Assembly: GCF_020883535.1 (NCBI RefSeq)
Contig: NZ_CP086654.1
Location: 496,001 to 560,000, forward strand
Length of the DNA stretch: 64,000 nucleotides
Direction of reading: 5' to 3'
DNA from: Staphylococcus ratti
Lineage (GTDB): Bacteria; Bacillota; Bacilli; Staphylococcales; Staphylococcaceae
The notes beneath the pieces were generated by a model. That model saw nothing but the letters and a program-made list of their open reading frames with translations, searched no databases and was not told where the DNA came from. Positions 27,361 through 37,136 of this stretch are shown piece by piece. The position numbers and the translations under genes were made by a program. The first letter of the stretch is position 1. Each line of letters starts with the position of its first letter.

Positions 27361-28237
27361 AATGTTTTTTGAAGCGCCAAAAATGTTGGATTTGGTCTAG
27401 AAGTGCTGTCATTTGAGGTGAAAATTGTCTTTTTTTAGCAAAATTAATGTAGATCGTACGTTCTATTTTCGGACGAATTTGAATGGCATTGAGATGATTT
27501 GTTTTAAAGGATTGATAGTAAATTCTAGGAATAACAGCATAGCCCATCCGTTGGTGAACAAAGTTTGTTGCCACTTCAAAACGTTCAACTTCCATCACGA
27601 TGTTAGGTCGTGCTTGTAAGTGCGTGAAATAATCATCAATATGCATACGAACTTGATAAGGCTTAATAGGAACAATCAACGGTAAATGTTTAATTGAGAC
27701 TGAGGTGTGGTTTTGATATTCGTCTTTTGGTGTAAGGACGACATAATCTTCATTATAAAGCGGTATAGATGTAATACCTTCATGTTTAATTTTATCGTTA
27801 GAAATACCAAAATGAATTTCAAAATCAAGTAACTTTTGCGTCAGGGTATTTAAATCTAATATTTCGGTAATTTGGTAATGTTGGTCTGGATTTTCTAAAT
27901 TATGCGCTTTTATGACCGTTGAAATCCAATGCGCTGTAGATTCAATAATAGATAATTTAATTTTGGGCGTTTGACTTAATTTCAAATCATACAGTTGCTC
28001 CATAGTTTGATGGTATTGATGCACTAATGTTTTTGCATGTTTATAAAATTGAATTCCTTTTTCAGTAATAGAAATGTCTTTTGTAGTGCGTTTGAGTAAA
28101 GGGTAACCGAGTTGCGCTTCCATTTTTTTAATTGTAGCAGTGAGCGAAGGTTGACTTATGTGTAAAGTACGCGCAGCTTTAGTAAAACTATTTTGGTTGA
28201 CGATTTCAATAAAATATTCTAACTGTAAAATTTTCAT
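27359..28237 (-). CDS. LysR-family regulator of the hut genes
   Basis: A 292-residue LysR protein: N-terminal helix-turn-helix with SFTKAARTLHISQPSLTATIKKME, then a substrate-binding domain. It is divergent from yjiH-hutU-hutI and sits between them and hutG, so it is the obvious candidate hut activator, probably sensing urocanate or a later intermediate (inference). A good start at 28237 follows GAGGTGAAGCT. An inverted repeat in the divergent spacer could be its binding site. Confidence 0.88.
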   Translation of the reverse strand: MKILQLEYFIEIVNQNSFTKAARTLHISQPSLTATIKKMEAQLGYPLLKRTTKDISITEKGIQFYKHAKTLVHQYHQTMEQLYDLKLSQTPKIKLSIIESTAHWISTVIKAHNLENPDQHYQITEILDLNTLTQKLLDFEIHFGISNDKIKHEGITSIPLYNEDYVVLTPKDEYQNHTSVSIKHLPLIVPIKPYQVRMHIDDYFTHLQARPNIVMEVERFEVATNFVHQRMGYAVIPRIYYQSFKTNHLNAIQIRPKIERTIYINFAKKRQFSPQMTALLDQIQHFWRFKKH

Positions 28238-28267
28238 AGCTTCACCTCTTAGTTATAGTCTAAATCT

Positions 28268-28301
28268 ATTAATGATTAGTTTATTTATATTAGTCATTAA
28301 T
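28268..28301. promoter_or_regulatory. Candidate LysR operator in the hut divergent region
   Basis: ATTAATGA (28268-28275) and TCATTAAT (28294-28301) form an 8-base inverted repeat with centres 26 bases apart, 30 bases upstream of the LysR start and 140 bases upstream of yjiH. Its location fits LysR autoregulation and activation of the divergent operon. Confidence 0.55.
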
Positions 28302-28440
28302 ATCTTACCATAATACAATAAAAGTAGTGACAAGCTTATAACTGATTTGGATCATCAATGACATATGGGAGAAATGGACATGTTTAAAAAGGGGATGTTG
28401 AGCATGATATTTCCTATGTCAAAACAAAGGGGGATGACAG

Positions 28441-29757
28441 ATGAATCAGTCTAAACAACTGAATAAGGTTCAAGGGCGAAATATGTGGCGATTTTGGGTG
28501 TTTAGTGTGATTGGGATTATTTGCTTTTTTGTCCCTATGACCATCAATGGTTCGCGTACAATTTTAGTAGATCATGTACATTTAGGGGTTCGTGCATTAT
28601 TGGGAGATTTAATGCCGTATGCTGCACTTATCATGATATCGATGGGGGCGATACTGCCAATCGTTCGAAAAGATTTTCAACAGTCACTAACAGAAGCAGT
28701 AATCGTCATTTTTAAACTACTTGGTGCAATCATTGGTGTCATGTATGTATTTAAAATAGGACCATCGATTTTGTTTCAACCTGATTATGGCCCCTTTTTA
28801 TTCGAAAAGCTGATGCTACCTTTAAGTGTACTTATTCCAATAGGAGCGGTGGCTTTGTCGCTACTCGTAGGTTATGGGTTATTAGAATTTATAGGCGTTT
28901 TGATGCAACCGGTTATGAGGCCGATTTTTAAAACACCTGGAAAATCAGCAGTAGATGCGGTGGCATCTTTTGTAGGGAGTTACTCGTTAGGGCTACTGAT
29001 TACAAATCGAGTGTACAAAAACGGTATGTATAACAAAAAAGAAGCTGTCATTATTGCAACAGGTTTTTCAACGGTTTCAGCGACATTTATGGTCATTGTA
29101 GCAAGAACGTTAGACTTAATGGCCTATTGGAATTTATATTTTTGGTTATGCTTAATCATTACATTTATTGTGACAGCGATTTCTGCACACTTACCACCTA
29201 TTTCCAAAGAGAGTGAAGCCTATTATGAAGGGCAAGAAGGCGAAAAGGAAATCGAGGTGACAGGAAGTCGCATCAGAGCGGCATGGAATGCAGCTAAAGC
29301 ACAGTCTCATCAATCTTTGCCGTTACCCAAAAATATTTGGGTGAATGTACGTGATGGGCTAGAAATGACTATAGCGATTTTACCGTCTATTTTGTCTATC
29401 GGCTTTTTAGGGTTATTGCTTGCGAACTTTACGCCGGTGATTGATTGGTTGAGTTACATTTTTTATCCGATTGTGATGCTCTTTCCAATTCAAGATCAGG
29501 CGCTGTTGGCTAAAGCTTCGGCAATTTCAATTATTGAAATGTTTTTACCTTCCTTACTCGTTGCTAAAGCTACACTGGAAGTGAAATTTGTCGTTGCGAT
29601 TACAAGTGTGTCGGCGATTATTTTCTTTTCTGCACTTGTGCCATGTATTTTAGCAACGGATATAAAAATACCAATTTGGAAATTAATTGTGATTTGGTTC
29701 ATTCGTGTCACTTTAACATTACTTATTACGATTCCTATTAGTTTACTTATATTTTAA
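28441..29757 (+). CDS. YjiH-family membrane protein with Gate domains (hut-linked)
   Basis: A 438-residue protein with about ten helices and two Gate (nucleoside-recognition) type regions. Examples are FVGSYSLGLLITNRVYKNGMYNKKEAVIIATGFSTVS (about 178-214) and the C-terminal FLPSLLVAKATLEVKFVVAITSVSAIIFFSALVPCI. It starts a probable operon, 18 bases before hutU. The likely job is transport of histidine, urocanate or another intermediate, but that rests only on context. AAGGGGG lies nine bases before the ATG. Confidence 0.85.
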   Translation: MNQSKQLNKVQGRNMWRFWVFSVIGIICFFVPMTINGSRTILVDHVHLGVRALLGDLMPYAALIMISMGAILPIVRKDFQQSLTEAVIVIFKLLGAIIGVMYVFKIGPSILFQPDYGPFLFEKLMLPLSVLIPIGAVALSLLVGYGLLEFIGVLMQPVMRPIFKTPGKSAVDAVASFVGSYSLGLLITNRVYKNGMYNKKEAVIIATGFSTVSATFMVIVARTLDLMAYWNLYFWLCLIITFIVTAISAHLPPISKESEAYYEGQEGEKEIEVTGSRIRAAWNAAKAQSHQSLPLPKNIWVNVRDGLEMTIAILPSILSIGFLGLLLANFTPVIDWLSYIFYPIVMLFPIQDQALLAKASAISIIEMFLPSLLVAKATLEVKFVVAITSVSAIIFFSALVPCILATDIKIPIWKLIVIWFIRVTLTLLITIPISLLIF

Positions 29758-29775
29758 TCAAAGGAGAGATGGATT

Positions 29776-31443
29776 ATGGCTAGAGAAATCAAAGCAAAAA
29801 AAGGACTTGATATTGAGTGTAAAGGGTGGGAGCAAGAAGCAGTTTTACGGATGCTATACAATAATTTAGATCCTGAAGTGGCAGAACACCCAGATAAATT
29901 GGTTGTTTATGGTGGGATTGGTAAAGCAGCACGAAATTGGGAAGCATTTGATGCCATTGTGGAGACATTACGCCAATTAGAAAAAGATGAAACGATGTTA
30001 GTACAATCTGGGAAACCTGTTGCGGTATTTAAAACACATGAAGAAGCGCCACGTGTGTTATTATCGAATTCTGTTTTAGTACCAAAATGGGCTAATTGGG
30101 AACATTTTCATGAATTAGATAAAAAAGGATTAATGATGTATGGTCAAATGACCGCTGGAAGCTGGATTTATATAGGATCACAAGGTATTGTACAAGGTAC
30201 TTATGAAACCTTTGCAGAATGTGCTAACCAATACTTTAATGGTTCTTTAAAAGGGACAATTACATTAACAGCAGGACTTGGCGGTATGGGAGGCGCACAA
30301 CCGTTAGCTGTAACGATGAATGAAGGTGTCGTGATTGGCGTAGATGTAGATGAATCAAGAATTCAAAAACGTATTGATACGCGTTATTGTGACATTCTTA
30401 CACATTCATTAGATGAAGCATTAGAAAAAGCAGAAGCGGCAAAAAATAAAGGGGAAGCATTATCTATTGGTTTAGTAGGTAACGCCGCTGAAATCCATCA
30501 TGAAATTTTAAGACGTGATTTTAAAATTGATATTATTACGGATCAAACATCAGCGCATGACCCATTAAACGGCTATGTACCAGAAGGCTACACACTAGAA
30601 GAAGCAACAAAATTAAGAGAGTCAGATCCTGAACAATACGTCAAATTATCCTCAGCATCTATGAAAAAACATGTTGATGCGATGTTAAAGTTTCAAGAAA
30701 AAGGCGCGATTGCGTTTGACTATGGTAACAATATTAGACAAGTTGCTTTTGATGAAGGGTTAGAAGATGCTTTTAGCTTCCCAGGATTTGTACCGGCGTA
30801 CATTCGTCCACTTTTCTGTGAAGGTAAAGGACCTTTCCGCTTTGCAGCATTATCGGGTGATCCAAAAGATATTGAGCGCGCGGACCAATTAATGCGTGAA
30901 CTATTCCAGGAAGATAAAAAATTAATGCGCTGGCTTGATATGGCGAGCGAAAAAATTGCCTTCCAAGGTTTACCGTCACGTATTGCGTGGTTAGGTTATG
31001 GAGAACGTGCAAAAATGGGAGTAGCTTTAAACGATTTAGTACGTAAAGGTGAAATTTCAGCACCTATCGTTATTGGACGTGACCATTTAGATTCAGGTTC
31101 TGTTGCATCGCCAAACCGAGAAACAGAAGCGATGAAAGATGGTTCTGATGCTGTAGGAGACTGGGCGATTTTAAATGCATTAGTCAATACAGCAGCTGGT
31201 GGCTCATGGATTTCTGTACATCACGGTGGTGGCGTAGGTATGGGTTACTCTTTACACGCGGGTATGGTAGTTGTAGCTGATGGTACAGAGCGTGCTGAAC
31301 GCCGTTTAAAACGTGTATTAACGACAGATCCGGGTATGGGTGTAGTGCGACATGTTGATGCAGGCTATGACATTGCAATAGAAACAGCAAAAAATAAAGG
31401 CGTCAATATTCCAATGCTAAAAGGTAAAGGTGATGAAAAATAA
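29776..31443 (+). CDS. hutU: Urocanate hydratase
   Basis: A 555-residue enzyme that adds water to urocanate to give imidazolonepropionate, using tightly bound NAD. Family features include [41 protein letters not shown], and [14 protein letters not shown]. The length is the family norm. The gene is followed with a one-base overlap (TAATG) by hutI, so the two are coupled. Preceded by AAAGGAGAG. Confidence 0.96.
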   Translation: MAREIKAKKGLDIECKGWEQEAVLRMLYNNLDPEVAEHPDKLVVYGGIGKAARNWEAFDAIVETLRQLEKDETMLVQSGKPVAVFKTHEEAPRVLLSNSVLVPKWANWEHFHELDKKGLMMYGQMTAGSWIYIGSQGIVQGTYETFAECANQYFNGSLKGTITLTAGLGGMGGAQPLAVTMNEGVVIGVDVDESRIQKRIDTRYCDILTHSLDEALEKAEAAKNKGEALSIGLVGNAAEIHHEILRRDFKIDIITDQTSAHDPLNGYVPEGYTLEEATKLRESDPEQYVKLSSASMKKHVDAMLKFQEKGAIAFDYGNNIRQVAFDEGLEDAFSFPGFVPAYIRPLFCEGKGPFRFAALSGDPKDIERADQLMRELFQEDKKLMRWLDMASEKIAFQGLPSRIAWLGYGERAKMGVALNDLVRKGEISAPIVIGRDHLDSGSVASPNRETEAMKDGSDAVGDWAILNALVNTAAGGSWISVHHGGGVGMGYSLHAGMVVVADGTERAERRLKRVLTTDPGMGVVRHVDAGYDIAIETAKNKGVNIPMLKGKGDEK

Positions 31444-32678
31444 TGAATGATTTAATAATCCAAAATATTGAAGAATTAATTTTACCGAAATCGACAGAAC
31501 GTCCTTTAAAAGGTGTAGAATTAGATGAATTAAAGATTGTTAAAAATGGGACAGTTGTCATTAAAGACGGAAAAATTGTTTATTCTGGACCTTATACTGA
31601 TGCATATGAAGCGCAAGAAATTATTGATGCTTCAGGAAAAGTAGTATCACCAGCTTTAGTGGATGCACATACGCATCTCGTTCATGGTGGTTCACGTGAA
31701 CATGAAATGTCTTTAAAACGCCAAGGAATGTCATACTTAGATATTCTTGAACAAGGCGGTGGTATACTTTCAACTGTAAAGGCGACGCGTCAAACGAGTG
31801 AAGATGAGCTTTTTAAAAAAGCAGAACATGACTTATTAACGATGATTCACCACGGTGTATTAGCACTTGAAAGTAAGAGTGGTTATGGTTTAGATAAAGA
31901 AAATGAACTCAAACAATTAAAAGTATCACGCCGCTTACAAGAAAAGTATAACTTAGATATGCGTCATACTTTTCTTGGGCCACATGCTGTACCTAAAGAA
32001 GCTAAGTCGAATGAAGCGTTCTTAGAAGAAATGATTGAATTATTACCAGAAGTGAAAGCATACGCTGATTTTGCAGATATCTTCTGCGAAACAGGAGTGT
32101 TTACAATCGAAGAATCTAAACGTTATATGGAAGCGGCGAAAGCACAAGGTTTCCAAGTGAAAATTCATGCTGATGAAATCGATCCATTAGGCGGATTAGG
32201 CTTAGCAATTGATGAACAAGCGATTTCAGCAGATCACCTTGTCGCTTCAAGTAATGAAGATAAAGAAAAATTAAAAGATACAGATACAGTAGCGGTACTA
32301 TTACCTGGAACGACTTTCTATTTAGATAAAAATGATTATGCGGATGCGCGCGGTATGTTAGATAACAACGGTGCAATTGCGGTTGCAACAGACTTTAACC
32401 CTGGAAGTTGTGTAACGAATAACTTACAAATGGTTATGGCAATAGCTGCACTCAAATTAAAATTATCACCAAATGAAATTTGGAACGCGGTCACAGTTAA
32501 TGCAGCTAAAGCAATCAATGTGGATGCAGGAACAATCAATGAAGGAGACAAAGCGAATATTGTCATTTGGCATGCGCCGAACCATGAATACATTCCGTAT
32601 CATTATGGTATTAATCATGTGGAAAAAGTCATTCAAGCTGGTAAAGTCATTGTGAATCGTGACTTGGCACTTCAATAG
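31443..32678 (+). CDS. hutI: Imidazolonepropionase
   Basis: A 411-residue amidohydrolase. The metal-binding [16 protein letters not shown] segment is near 74-89, [11 protein letters not shown] near 241, and ATDFNPGSC near 316. It hydrolyses imidazolone-5-propionate to N-formimidoylglutamate, which HutG then cleaves. The start overlaps the hutU stop by one base. A repeat begins exactly at the stop codon, so the 3' end of the gene lies against a mobile or expanding sequence. Histidase (hutH) is not in this window. Confidence 0.96.
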   Translation: MNDLIIQNIEELILPKSTERPLKGVELDELKIVKNGTVVIKDGKIVYSGPYTDAYEAQEIIDASGKVVSPALVDAHTHLVHGGSREHEMSLKRQGMSYLDILEQGGGILSTVKATRQTSEDELFKKAEHDLLTMIHHGVLALESKSGYGLDKENELKQLKVSRRLQEKYNLDMRHTFLGPHAVPKEAKSNEAFLEEMIELLPEVKAYADFADIFCETGVFTIEESKRYMEAAKAQGFQVKIHADEIDPLGGLGLAIDEQAISADHLVASSNEDKEKLKDTDTVAVLLPGTTFYLDKNDYADARGMLDNNGAIAVATDFNPGSCVTNNLQMVMAIAALKLKLSPNEIWNAVTVNAAKAINVDAGTINEGDKANIVIWHAPNHEYIPYHYGINHVEKVIQAGKVIVNRDLALQ

Positions 32679-33264
32679 CTTCCTTCAAATCTAGTCAGCC
32701 TTGTGGGGGCAGGACAACGAAATCAATAGATTTCTGTCCTGCATCAAAAAAGAGCAATAAAGTTAAAGAGTACAGTAGCTGTCTGAATTGAAGGTGCGCT
32801 TTACAAGCTTCCTTCAAATCTAGTCAGCCTTGTGGGGGCAGGACGACGAAATCAATAGATTTCTGTCCTGCATGATAAAAAGAGCAATAAAGTTAAAGAG
32901 TACAGTAGCTGTCTGAATTGAAGGTGCGCTTTACAAGCTTCCTTCAAATCTAGTCAGCCTTGTGGGGGCAGGACGACGAAATCAAATAGATTTCTGTCCT
33001 GCATCAAAAATGTGCATTAAAGAAAAAAGCCCAGTAGCTGTCTGAATTGAAGATGCGCTTTGCAAGCTTTCTTCAATCCTAGACATCCTTGTGGGGGCAG
33101 GACGACGAAATCAATAGATTTCTGTCCTGCATCAAAAATGTGCATTAAAGAAAAAAGCCCAGTAGCTGTCTGAATTGAAGATGCGCTTTGCAAGCTTTCT
33201 TCAATCCTAGACATCCTTGTGGGGGCAGGACGACGAAATCAATAGATTTCTGTCCTGCTCCCTT
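32677..33264 (+). repeat. Tandem array of four ~129-bp two-hairpin repeats with partial ends
   Basis: Heads (GTGGGGGC) lie at 32703, 32832, 32962, 33091 and 33219, giving units of 129, 130, 129 and 128 bases. The array starts with a half unit that abuts the hutI stop and ends with a lone first hairpin. The second-hairpin arms split in two subtypes. The left units read GGTGCGCTTTACAAGCTTCC...TCTAGTCAGCC. The right units read GATGCGCTTTGCAAGCTTTC...CCTAGACATCC. This suggests expansion by local duplication and a recombinant array. Confidence 0.95.
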
Positions 33265-33325
33265 AATCATTGAGGATTGACGTATCTCATATTTTCATGT
33301 AAAGTTTAACAGTAAAATTAAATAT

Positions 33326-33424
33326 TTCATATCAAGAGAAGTGGAGGGACTGGCCCTGTGATACTTCGGCAACATGATCATGCGTGTGCCAATTCCAGAA
33401 GCTGTATGGCTGAAGATAAGAAAC
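33326..33424 (+). ncRNA. SAM-I (S-box) riboswitch aptamer
   Basis: All signature blocks are present in order: ATCAAGAGAAGTGGAGGGAC, TGGCCCTGTGATACTTCGGCAAC, GTGTGCCAATTCC, and GAAGATAAGAAA closing the P1 helix. It lies between the repeat array and the NhaC-family gene, 90 bases before that gene's start. When S-adenosylmethionine is bound the downstream terminator forms. Confidence 0.95.
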
Positions 33425-33437
33425 TCGAAAATCAATC

Positions 33438-33498
33438 AGGTCAAGCCTAATAGTGTTCATGCGCATGTTACACTATTAGTGTTTGACCTTAAATTTTT
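33438..33498 (+). terminator. SAM-controlled attenuator
   Basis: AGGTCAA (33438-33444) and CTAATAGTGT pair with ACACTATTAG and TTTGACCT (33482-33489), then a T-rich stretch. This is the expression platform of the SAM riboswitch. Confidence 0.85.
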
Positions 33499-33513
33499 GG
33501 TAAGGAGATTGCA

Positions 33514-34824
33514 ATGTCTAAAGAAATCAAAGATAAGGCTAATGGATGGGCTTTATTACCTTTAATTGTATTTATTTGTATCTTTTTAGGTGCAGGAATA
33601 ATTACGAAAGACTTTACATTTATGCCATTAAATGTCGCTGCAATTGTCGGTGTAATTATTGCGTTAGTAATGAATAGAAAAGAAAAATTTACGCATAAAG
33701 TAGAGATTTTTGCGAAGCGCGCAGGACACTCAAACATTATATTAATGATGTTTATTTTCTTATTGGCAGGTGCATTCTCAAAAACAGCAGAACAAATGGG
33801 AGGCGTGGAATCCATTGTTAACTTTGGACTTTCTTTAATCCCACAAAATCTACTTGTTGTCGGTTTATTTATCATATGTATGTTTGTTTCTATATCGATG
33901 GGGACATCTGTTGGTACAGTGGCAGCAATTGCGCCAGTGGGCTTTGGTTTGAGTCAGGCAACAGATATTCCAGTCGCACTCGCTATGGCAACAGTAGTTG
34001 GCGGTGCAATGTTTGGTGACAACCTATCTATGATTTCTGATACAACCATCGCAGCTGTAAGAACACAGCGTACGCAAATGGCAGACAAGTTTAAAGTGAA
34101 TTTCCGTATCGTTCTTCCAGGTGCGCTAATTACGATTATAATATTATGGGCACTAACACATGGTAGCCATATTAATCATGGTCAAAACTATGATTATGAT
34201 TTCATTAAAATTATTCCATATTTGTTTGTACTTATATTAGCTGTACTAGGAATTAATGTTGTTATTGTCTTGCTCGGGGGAATACTATTATCAGGAATCA
34301 TTGGACTTATTGATCATTCGTTTGATTTAGCAGGCTTTTTAAAAGCTACATCAGAAGGTATCGTGGGTATGGAAGATATTGCGATAATTGCATTGCTTAT
34401 CGGTGGTATGATCGGGTTGGTTGAGCACCATGGCGGAATTCATTGGTTGTTGTACAAAATTAAAAGCAAAATCAAATCACGACGAGGTGCTGAATTTGGC
34501 ATCGCTAGCTTGGTAAGTGTTGCTGATATTTCTACAGCGAACAATACGATTTCTATTATTATGTCAGGACCTCTTGCGAAAGATATCGCGGATGAGTATC
34601 AGATAGATCGTCGTAAGTCAGCGAGTATTTTAGATATTTTTGGAAGTGCTTGGCAAGGTTTTATTCCTTACAGTCCGCAACTTATTGCAGCGGCAGGTGT
34701 TGCAGGTATATCACCAGTAATGTTAGTACCTTATTCGATTTACCCAGTAATGCTTGCTATTTGTGGAATTATTGCAATCCTATTTAACTTGCCACGTTTG
34801 AAAAGTAAAAAGAATGAAGCTTAA
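33514..34824 (+). CDS. NhaC-superfamily transporter, probable methionine transporter MetT
   Basis: A 436-residue membrane protein closely similar in layout to the one at 12577: MGTSVGTVAAIAPVGFG, GAMFGDNLSMISDTTIAAVRT, NNTISIIMSGPLAKDIADEY. Because it sits directly behind a SAM-I riboswitch, it should be made when S-adenosylmethionine is low. Comparative genomics has predicted S-box-controlled NhaC-superfamily members (MetT) to be methionine transporters; that assignment fits here but is inferred. The ATG follows AAGGAG. The SRPBCC gene is next, probably on the same transcript. Confidence 0.88.
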   Translation: MSKEIKDKANGWALLPLIVFICIFLGAGIITKDFTFMPLNVAAIVGVIIALVMNRKEKFTHKVEIFAKRAGHSNIILMMFIFLLAGAFSKTAEQMGGVESIVNFGLSLIPQNLLVVGLFIICMFVSISMGTSVGTVAAIAPVGFGLSQATDIPVALAMATVVGGAMFGDNLSMISDTTIAAVRTQRTQMADKFKVNFRIVLPGALITIIILWALTHGSHINHGQNYDYDFIKIIPYLFVLILAVLGINVVIVLLGGILLSGIIGLIDHSFDLAGFLKATSEGIVGMEDIAIIALLIGGMIGLVEHHGGIHWLLYKIKSKIKSRRGAEFGIASLVSVADISTANNTISIIMSGPLAKDIADEYQIDRRKSASILDIFGSAWQGFIPYSPQLIAAAGVAGISPVMLVPYSIYPVMLAICGIIAILFNLPRLKSKKNEA

Positions 34825-34841
34825 AAGTGAGGAGAAACACT

Positions 34842-35348
34842 GTGAAAAACATGCAAAATGAATGGGTCGAAGTAAAAATCGTACGTTTACTTAAAACGAC
34901 ACCAGCGTTTGCTTATCAAGCATGGATAGATCCGGAAATGCTACGTCATTGGTTTATGACAACTTCAAGAACAAATACAAGTGTGCATAATGAAGCTGTC
35001 GAAGGCGGACATTATGAAATTATAGATCAACGTCAAGATAAGAGGGTACGTGTTAAAGGAATTTATAATAAACTTGTTTCAGGTCTAGAAATTGGTTTAA
35101 CGATTCAAATGCCGGATGTAAGTGAAAAACAAGATGATATCGAAGTGTTTTTTGAAGAACGCAGTCCAGGGATTACGCAAATGACGTTCTTTTATAAGAG
35201 TGAAGTGCCTAAAGAACGACGTCTATCTCAATTGGAATATAAACAAAAAAAGAAAGAATACCATGACAAGGTTGTTCATGGCTTTGAAAATATTTTTGAT
35301 GCAATGCAAAATTATATAGAAGCACAATCAACAGACTCAAATCACTAA
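34842..35348 (+). CDS. SRPBCC / AHSA1-type protein downstream of metT-like gene
   Basis: A GTG at 34842 is chosen since AGGAG (34830-34834) is seven bases before it; the upstream GTG at 34827 overlaps that site. The 168-residue protein has the AHSA1 pattern AYQAWIDPEMLRHWFMT near the N-terminus, then GGHYEIID and an FFEERSPGITQMTFFYKSE strand pair. The ligand is unknown. It follows the transporter by only about 17 bases, so it should share its SAM control. This pairing may hint at a role in methionine or sulfur metabolism. Confidence 0.78.
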   Translation: MKNMQNEWVEVKIVRLLKTTPAFAYQAWIDPEMLRHWFMTTSRTNTSVHNEAVEGGHYEIIDQRQDKRVRVKGIYNKLVSGLEIGLTIQMPDVSEKQDDIEVFFEERSPGITQMTFFYKSEVPKERRLSQLEYKQKKKEYHDKVVHGFENIFDAMQNYIEAQSTDSNH

Positions 35349-35402
35349 AAAGACTAGAGGGCGCACGTAGATATTAGACGTGTGTCACTCTAGTCTTTTA
35401 TT
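35347..35402. terminator. Terminator after the SRPBCC gene
   Basis: AAAAGACTAGAG (35347-35358) pairs with CTCTAGTCTTTT (35388-35399), with a second inner stem around ACACGTCT. It is followed by TATTG and lies at the end of the metT-like transcript. Confidence 0.85.
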
Positions 35403-35499
35403 GTTATAGTTCAAAATGAAATTGGGGCAAGCTGTTGCTTTGGGTGCATAGTATTGATTGTCCAGATGAATCACTTATTATGTTTTTGTCTCTTCTTTT

Positions 35500-36033
35500 T
35501 TATGAAATGCGTATCATGTGGGCTTGAGGTTGAGAAGGTGAGTAAACTTGACAAATATCAATGTGATGTCGTGCTAAGAGGCTTAAAATATTGCTAGCTT
35601 CTTCAACTGTAGACGTAAGTGTTAATAAGTTTTTGCGTATCGTATACTTGAGCTGAAATTGTGGTGCTTGATGAAGTACTTCAATAACCTTATCTTTAAT
35701 AAATGGGTCGGTTAAACCGTCAATATAATAGTCATAACGACGTTCAATATTTTTCAATTGTTCTATAGGAAGTAATTCAGCTTCAGATTTTGTTCGGATG
35801 ACTTGATAGATTGTATAGTGATGGAAACTTAAGAAACTAAGCAAGTAGGGTAGTGCTTGCTTTTGCATATGCACACGTAACAGATAGGCGTTTTGGTTTT
35901 TGTAAAATTCGTGATGTATTGGGGAAGGGAAGTTGACATTTTTAAGCAACTGACTTAATTGATGTCGTATTTTTCGGCGTTGTAATTCTGCAATTTGAAT
36001 AGAATAGAACTCTAACTTATCAATAAGCATCAT
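35500..36033 (-). CDS. Hypothetical protein, 177 residues
   Basis: I do not recognise a family. The protein is soluble, rich in Gln, His and Tyr, with alternating helix (LEFYSIQIAELQRRKIRHQLSQLLKN) and strand segments (YLLRVHMQKQALPYLLSFLSFHHYTIYQVI). Two similarly built halves are possible (about 50-85 and 125-165), reminiscent of small alpha/beta regulatory domains. GAGG precedes two consecutive ATGs; the second (36030) has better spacing. It is divergent from the BASS-transporter gene. Confidence 0.7.
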   Translation of the reverse strand: MMLIDKLEFYSIQIAELQRRKIRHQLSQLLKNVNFPSPIHHEFYKNQNAYLLRVHMQKQALPYLLSFLSFHHYTIYQVIRTKSEAELLPIEQLKNIERRYDYYIDGLTDPFIKDKVIEVLHQAPQFQLKYTIRKNLLTLTSTVEEASNILSLLARHHIDICQVYSPSQPQAHMIRIS

Positions 36034-36150
36034 GATTCCTCTTTTAGCTATAATTTATTACGTTCATTGTACCACTCTATTTTATAAAAATCAGTAGGAC
36101 TATCGACGTAAATCTACGAAGTGAGAAATGATTTTTATTTGTAAATAGTG

Positions 36151-36179
36151 TTGTCAACGATGATTAGTTATGTTAATAT
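36151..36179 (+). promoter_or_regulatory. Promoter of the BASS transporter gene
   Basis: TTGTCA (36151-36156), 17-base spacer, TAATAT (36174-36179), 34 bases before the ATG. Confidence 0.75.
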
Positions 36180-36212
36180 TCTGAATATTATAATAACTAT
36201 GAGGTGACAGCG

Positions 36213-37136
36213 ATGTTGAGACAAGTAGGACAATTTGCATCTAAAACATTTTTACTATGGATGTTAATTGCAAGTGTGATTGGATTTTTAGTGCCGAGTG
36301 CTTTTTCGGCTATGACACCATGGATTCCGTATCTTCTTGGTGTTGTAATGCTAGGTATGGGGTTATCGATTCGTTTGGATGATTTTAAAATTGTTTTTAA
36401 ATCTCCTAAGCCAGTGATTATCGGTGTACTATTGCAATATACGATTATGCCGTTATTAGCTTGGTTAATTGTAAAAACATTTCAATTACCTCCAGAAGTG
36501 GCAATTGGTGTTTTATTAGTAGGGTGTTGCCCCGGTGGAACGTCTAGCAACGTGATTAGTTATTTGGCTAAAGCTAATGTTGCTTTGTCCGTGGCAGTCA
36601 CATCGGTTTCGACGTTACTTTCACCTATTGTGACTCCAACATTAATGTTTTTAATGGCCCACGAATGGATGAATGTGTCTTTTTCGAGTATGTTTGGATC
36701 AGTAGCTAAAGTCGTTTTAATTCCTATTGTGATAGGATTAATTGTGCAACGCGTATTTTATAAAGCTGCGACTAAGGCAGATGATATTTTGCCATTAGTA
36801 TCTGTTCTGGCTATTTCTATTATTTTAGGGACAGTGGTAGCAAATAGTAAAGCACTAATTATTGAGACAGGGTTGCTTATTTTTGTTGTTGTAATTTTGC
36901 ATAACTTGTTCGGTTATTTAATTGGATATGTTTTAGCACATCTTTTCAAGCTGAATTATAAAGATAAGAAAACACTCTCTATTGAAGTGGGAATGCAAAA
37001 TTCAAGTTTAGCTGCATCACTGGCAACAGTACATTTTAACCCACTTGCTGCAGTACCTGGTGCAGTATTTAGTTTTGTTCACTGTTTATCAGGACCAACG
37101 CTCGCTCGGTTTTGGTCATCACGTGATGAAAAATAG
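36213..37136 (+). CDS. BASS-family sodium:solute symporter
   Basis: The ATG at 36213 has GAGG nine bases upstream; the GTG at 36204 directly abuts that site. The 307-residue product has nine or ten helices with the bile-acid:sodium symporter family motifs: LLGVVMLGMGLSIRLDDF (about 41-58), GCCPGGTSSNVISYLAKANVALSVA (about 106-130) and LSIEVGMQNSSLAASLA (about 257-273). The NS and GxxxN residues belong to the two sodium sites. Family members in bacteria carry pantoate, pyruvate or other organic anions; the substrate here is unknown. Confidence 0.88.
   Translation: MLRQVGQFASKTFLLWMLIASVIGFLVPSAFSAMTPWIPYLLGVVMLGMGLSIRLDDFKIVFKSPKPVIIGVLLQYTIMPLLAWLIVKTFQLPPEVAIGVLLVGCCPGGTSSNVISYLAKANVALSVAVTSVSTLLSPIVTPTLMFLMAHEWMNVSFSSMFGSVAKVVLIPIVIGLIVQRVFYKAATKADDILPLVSVLAISIILGTVVANSKALIIETGLLIFVVVILHNLFGYLIGYVLAHLFKLNYKDKKTLSIEVGMQNSSLAASLATVHFNPLAAVPGAVFSFVHCLSGPTLARFWSSRDEK

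Noticed and set aside
33017..33214. 65-codon open frame on the minus strand in the repeat array
   Set aside because: It lies wholly within tandem repeats, repeats its own peptide, and has no ribosome site.
32677..33264. Possible CRISPR array
   Set aside because: Units are 128-130 bases, nearly identical over their whole length, with no alternation of short repeats and unique spacers, and there are no cas genes.
33374..33565. 63-codon plus-strand frame
   Set aside because: It runs through the SAM riboswitch and its terminator into the transporter start; the RNA structure explains the sequence.
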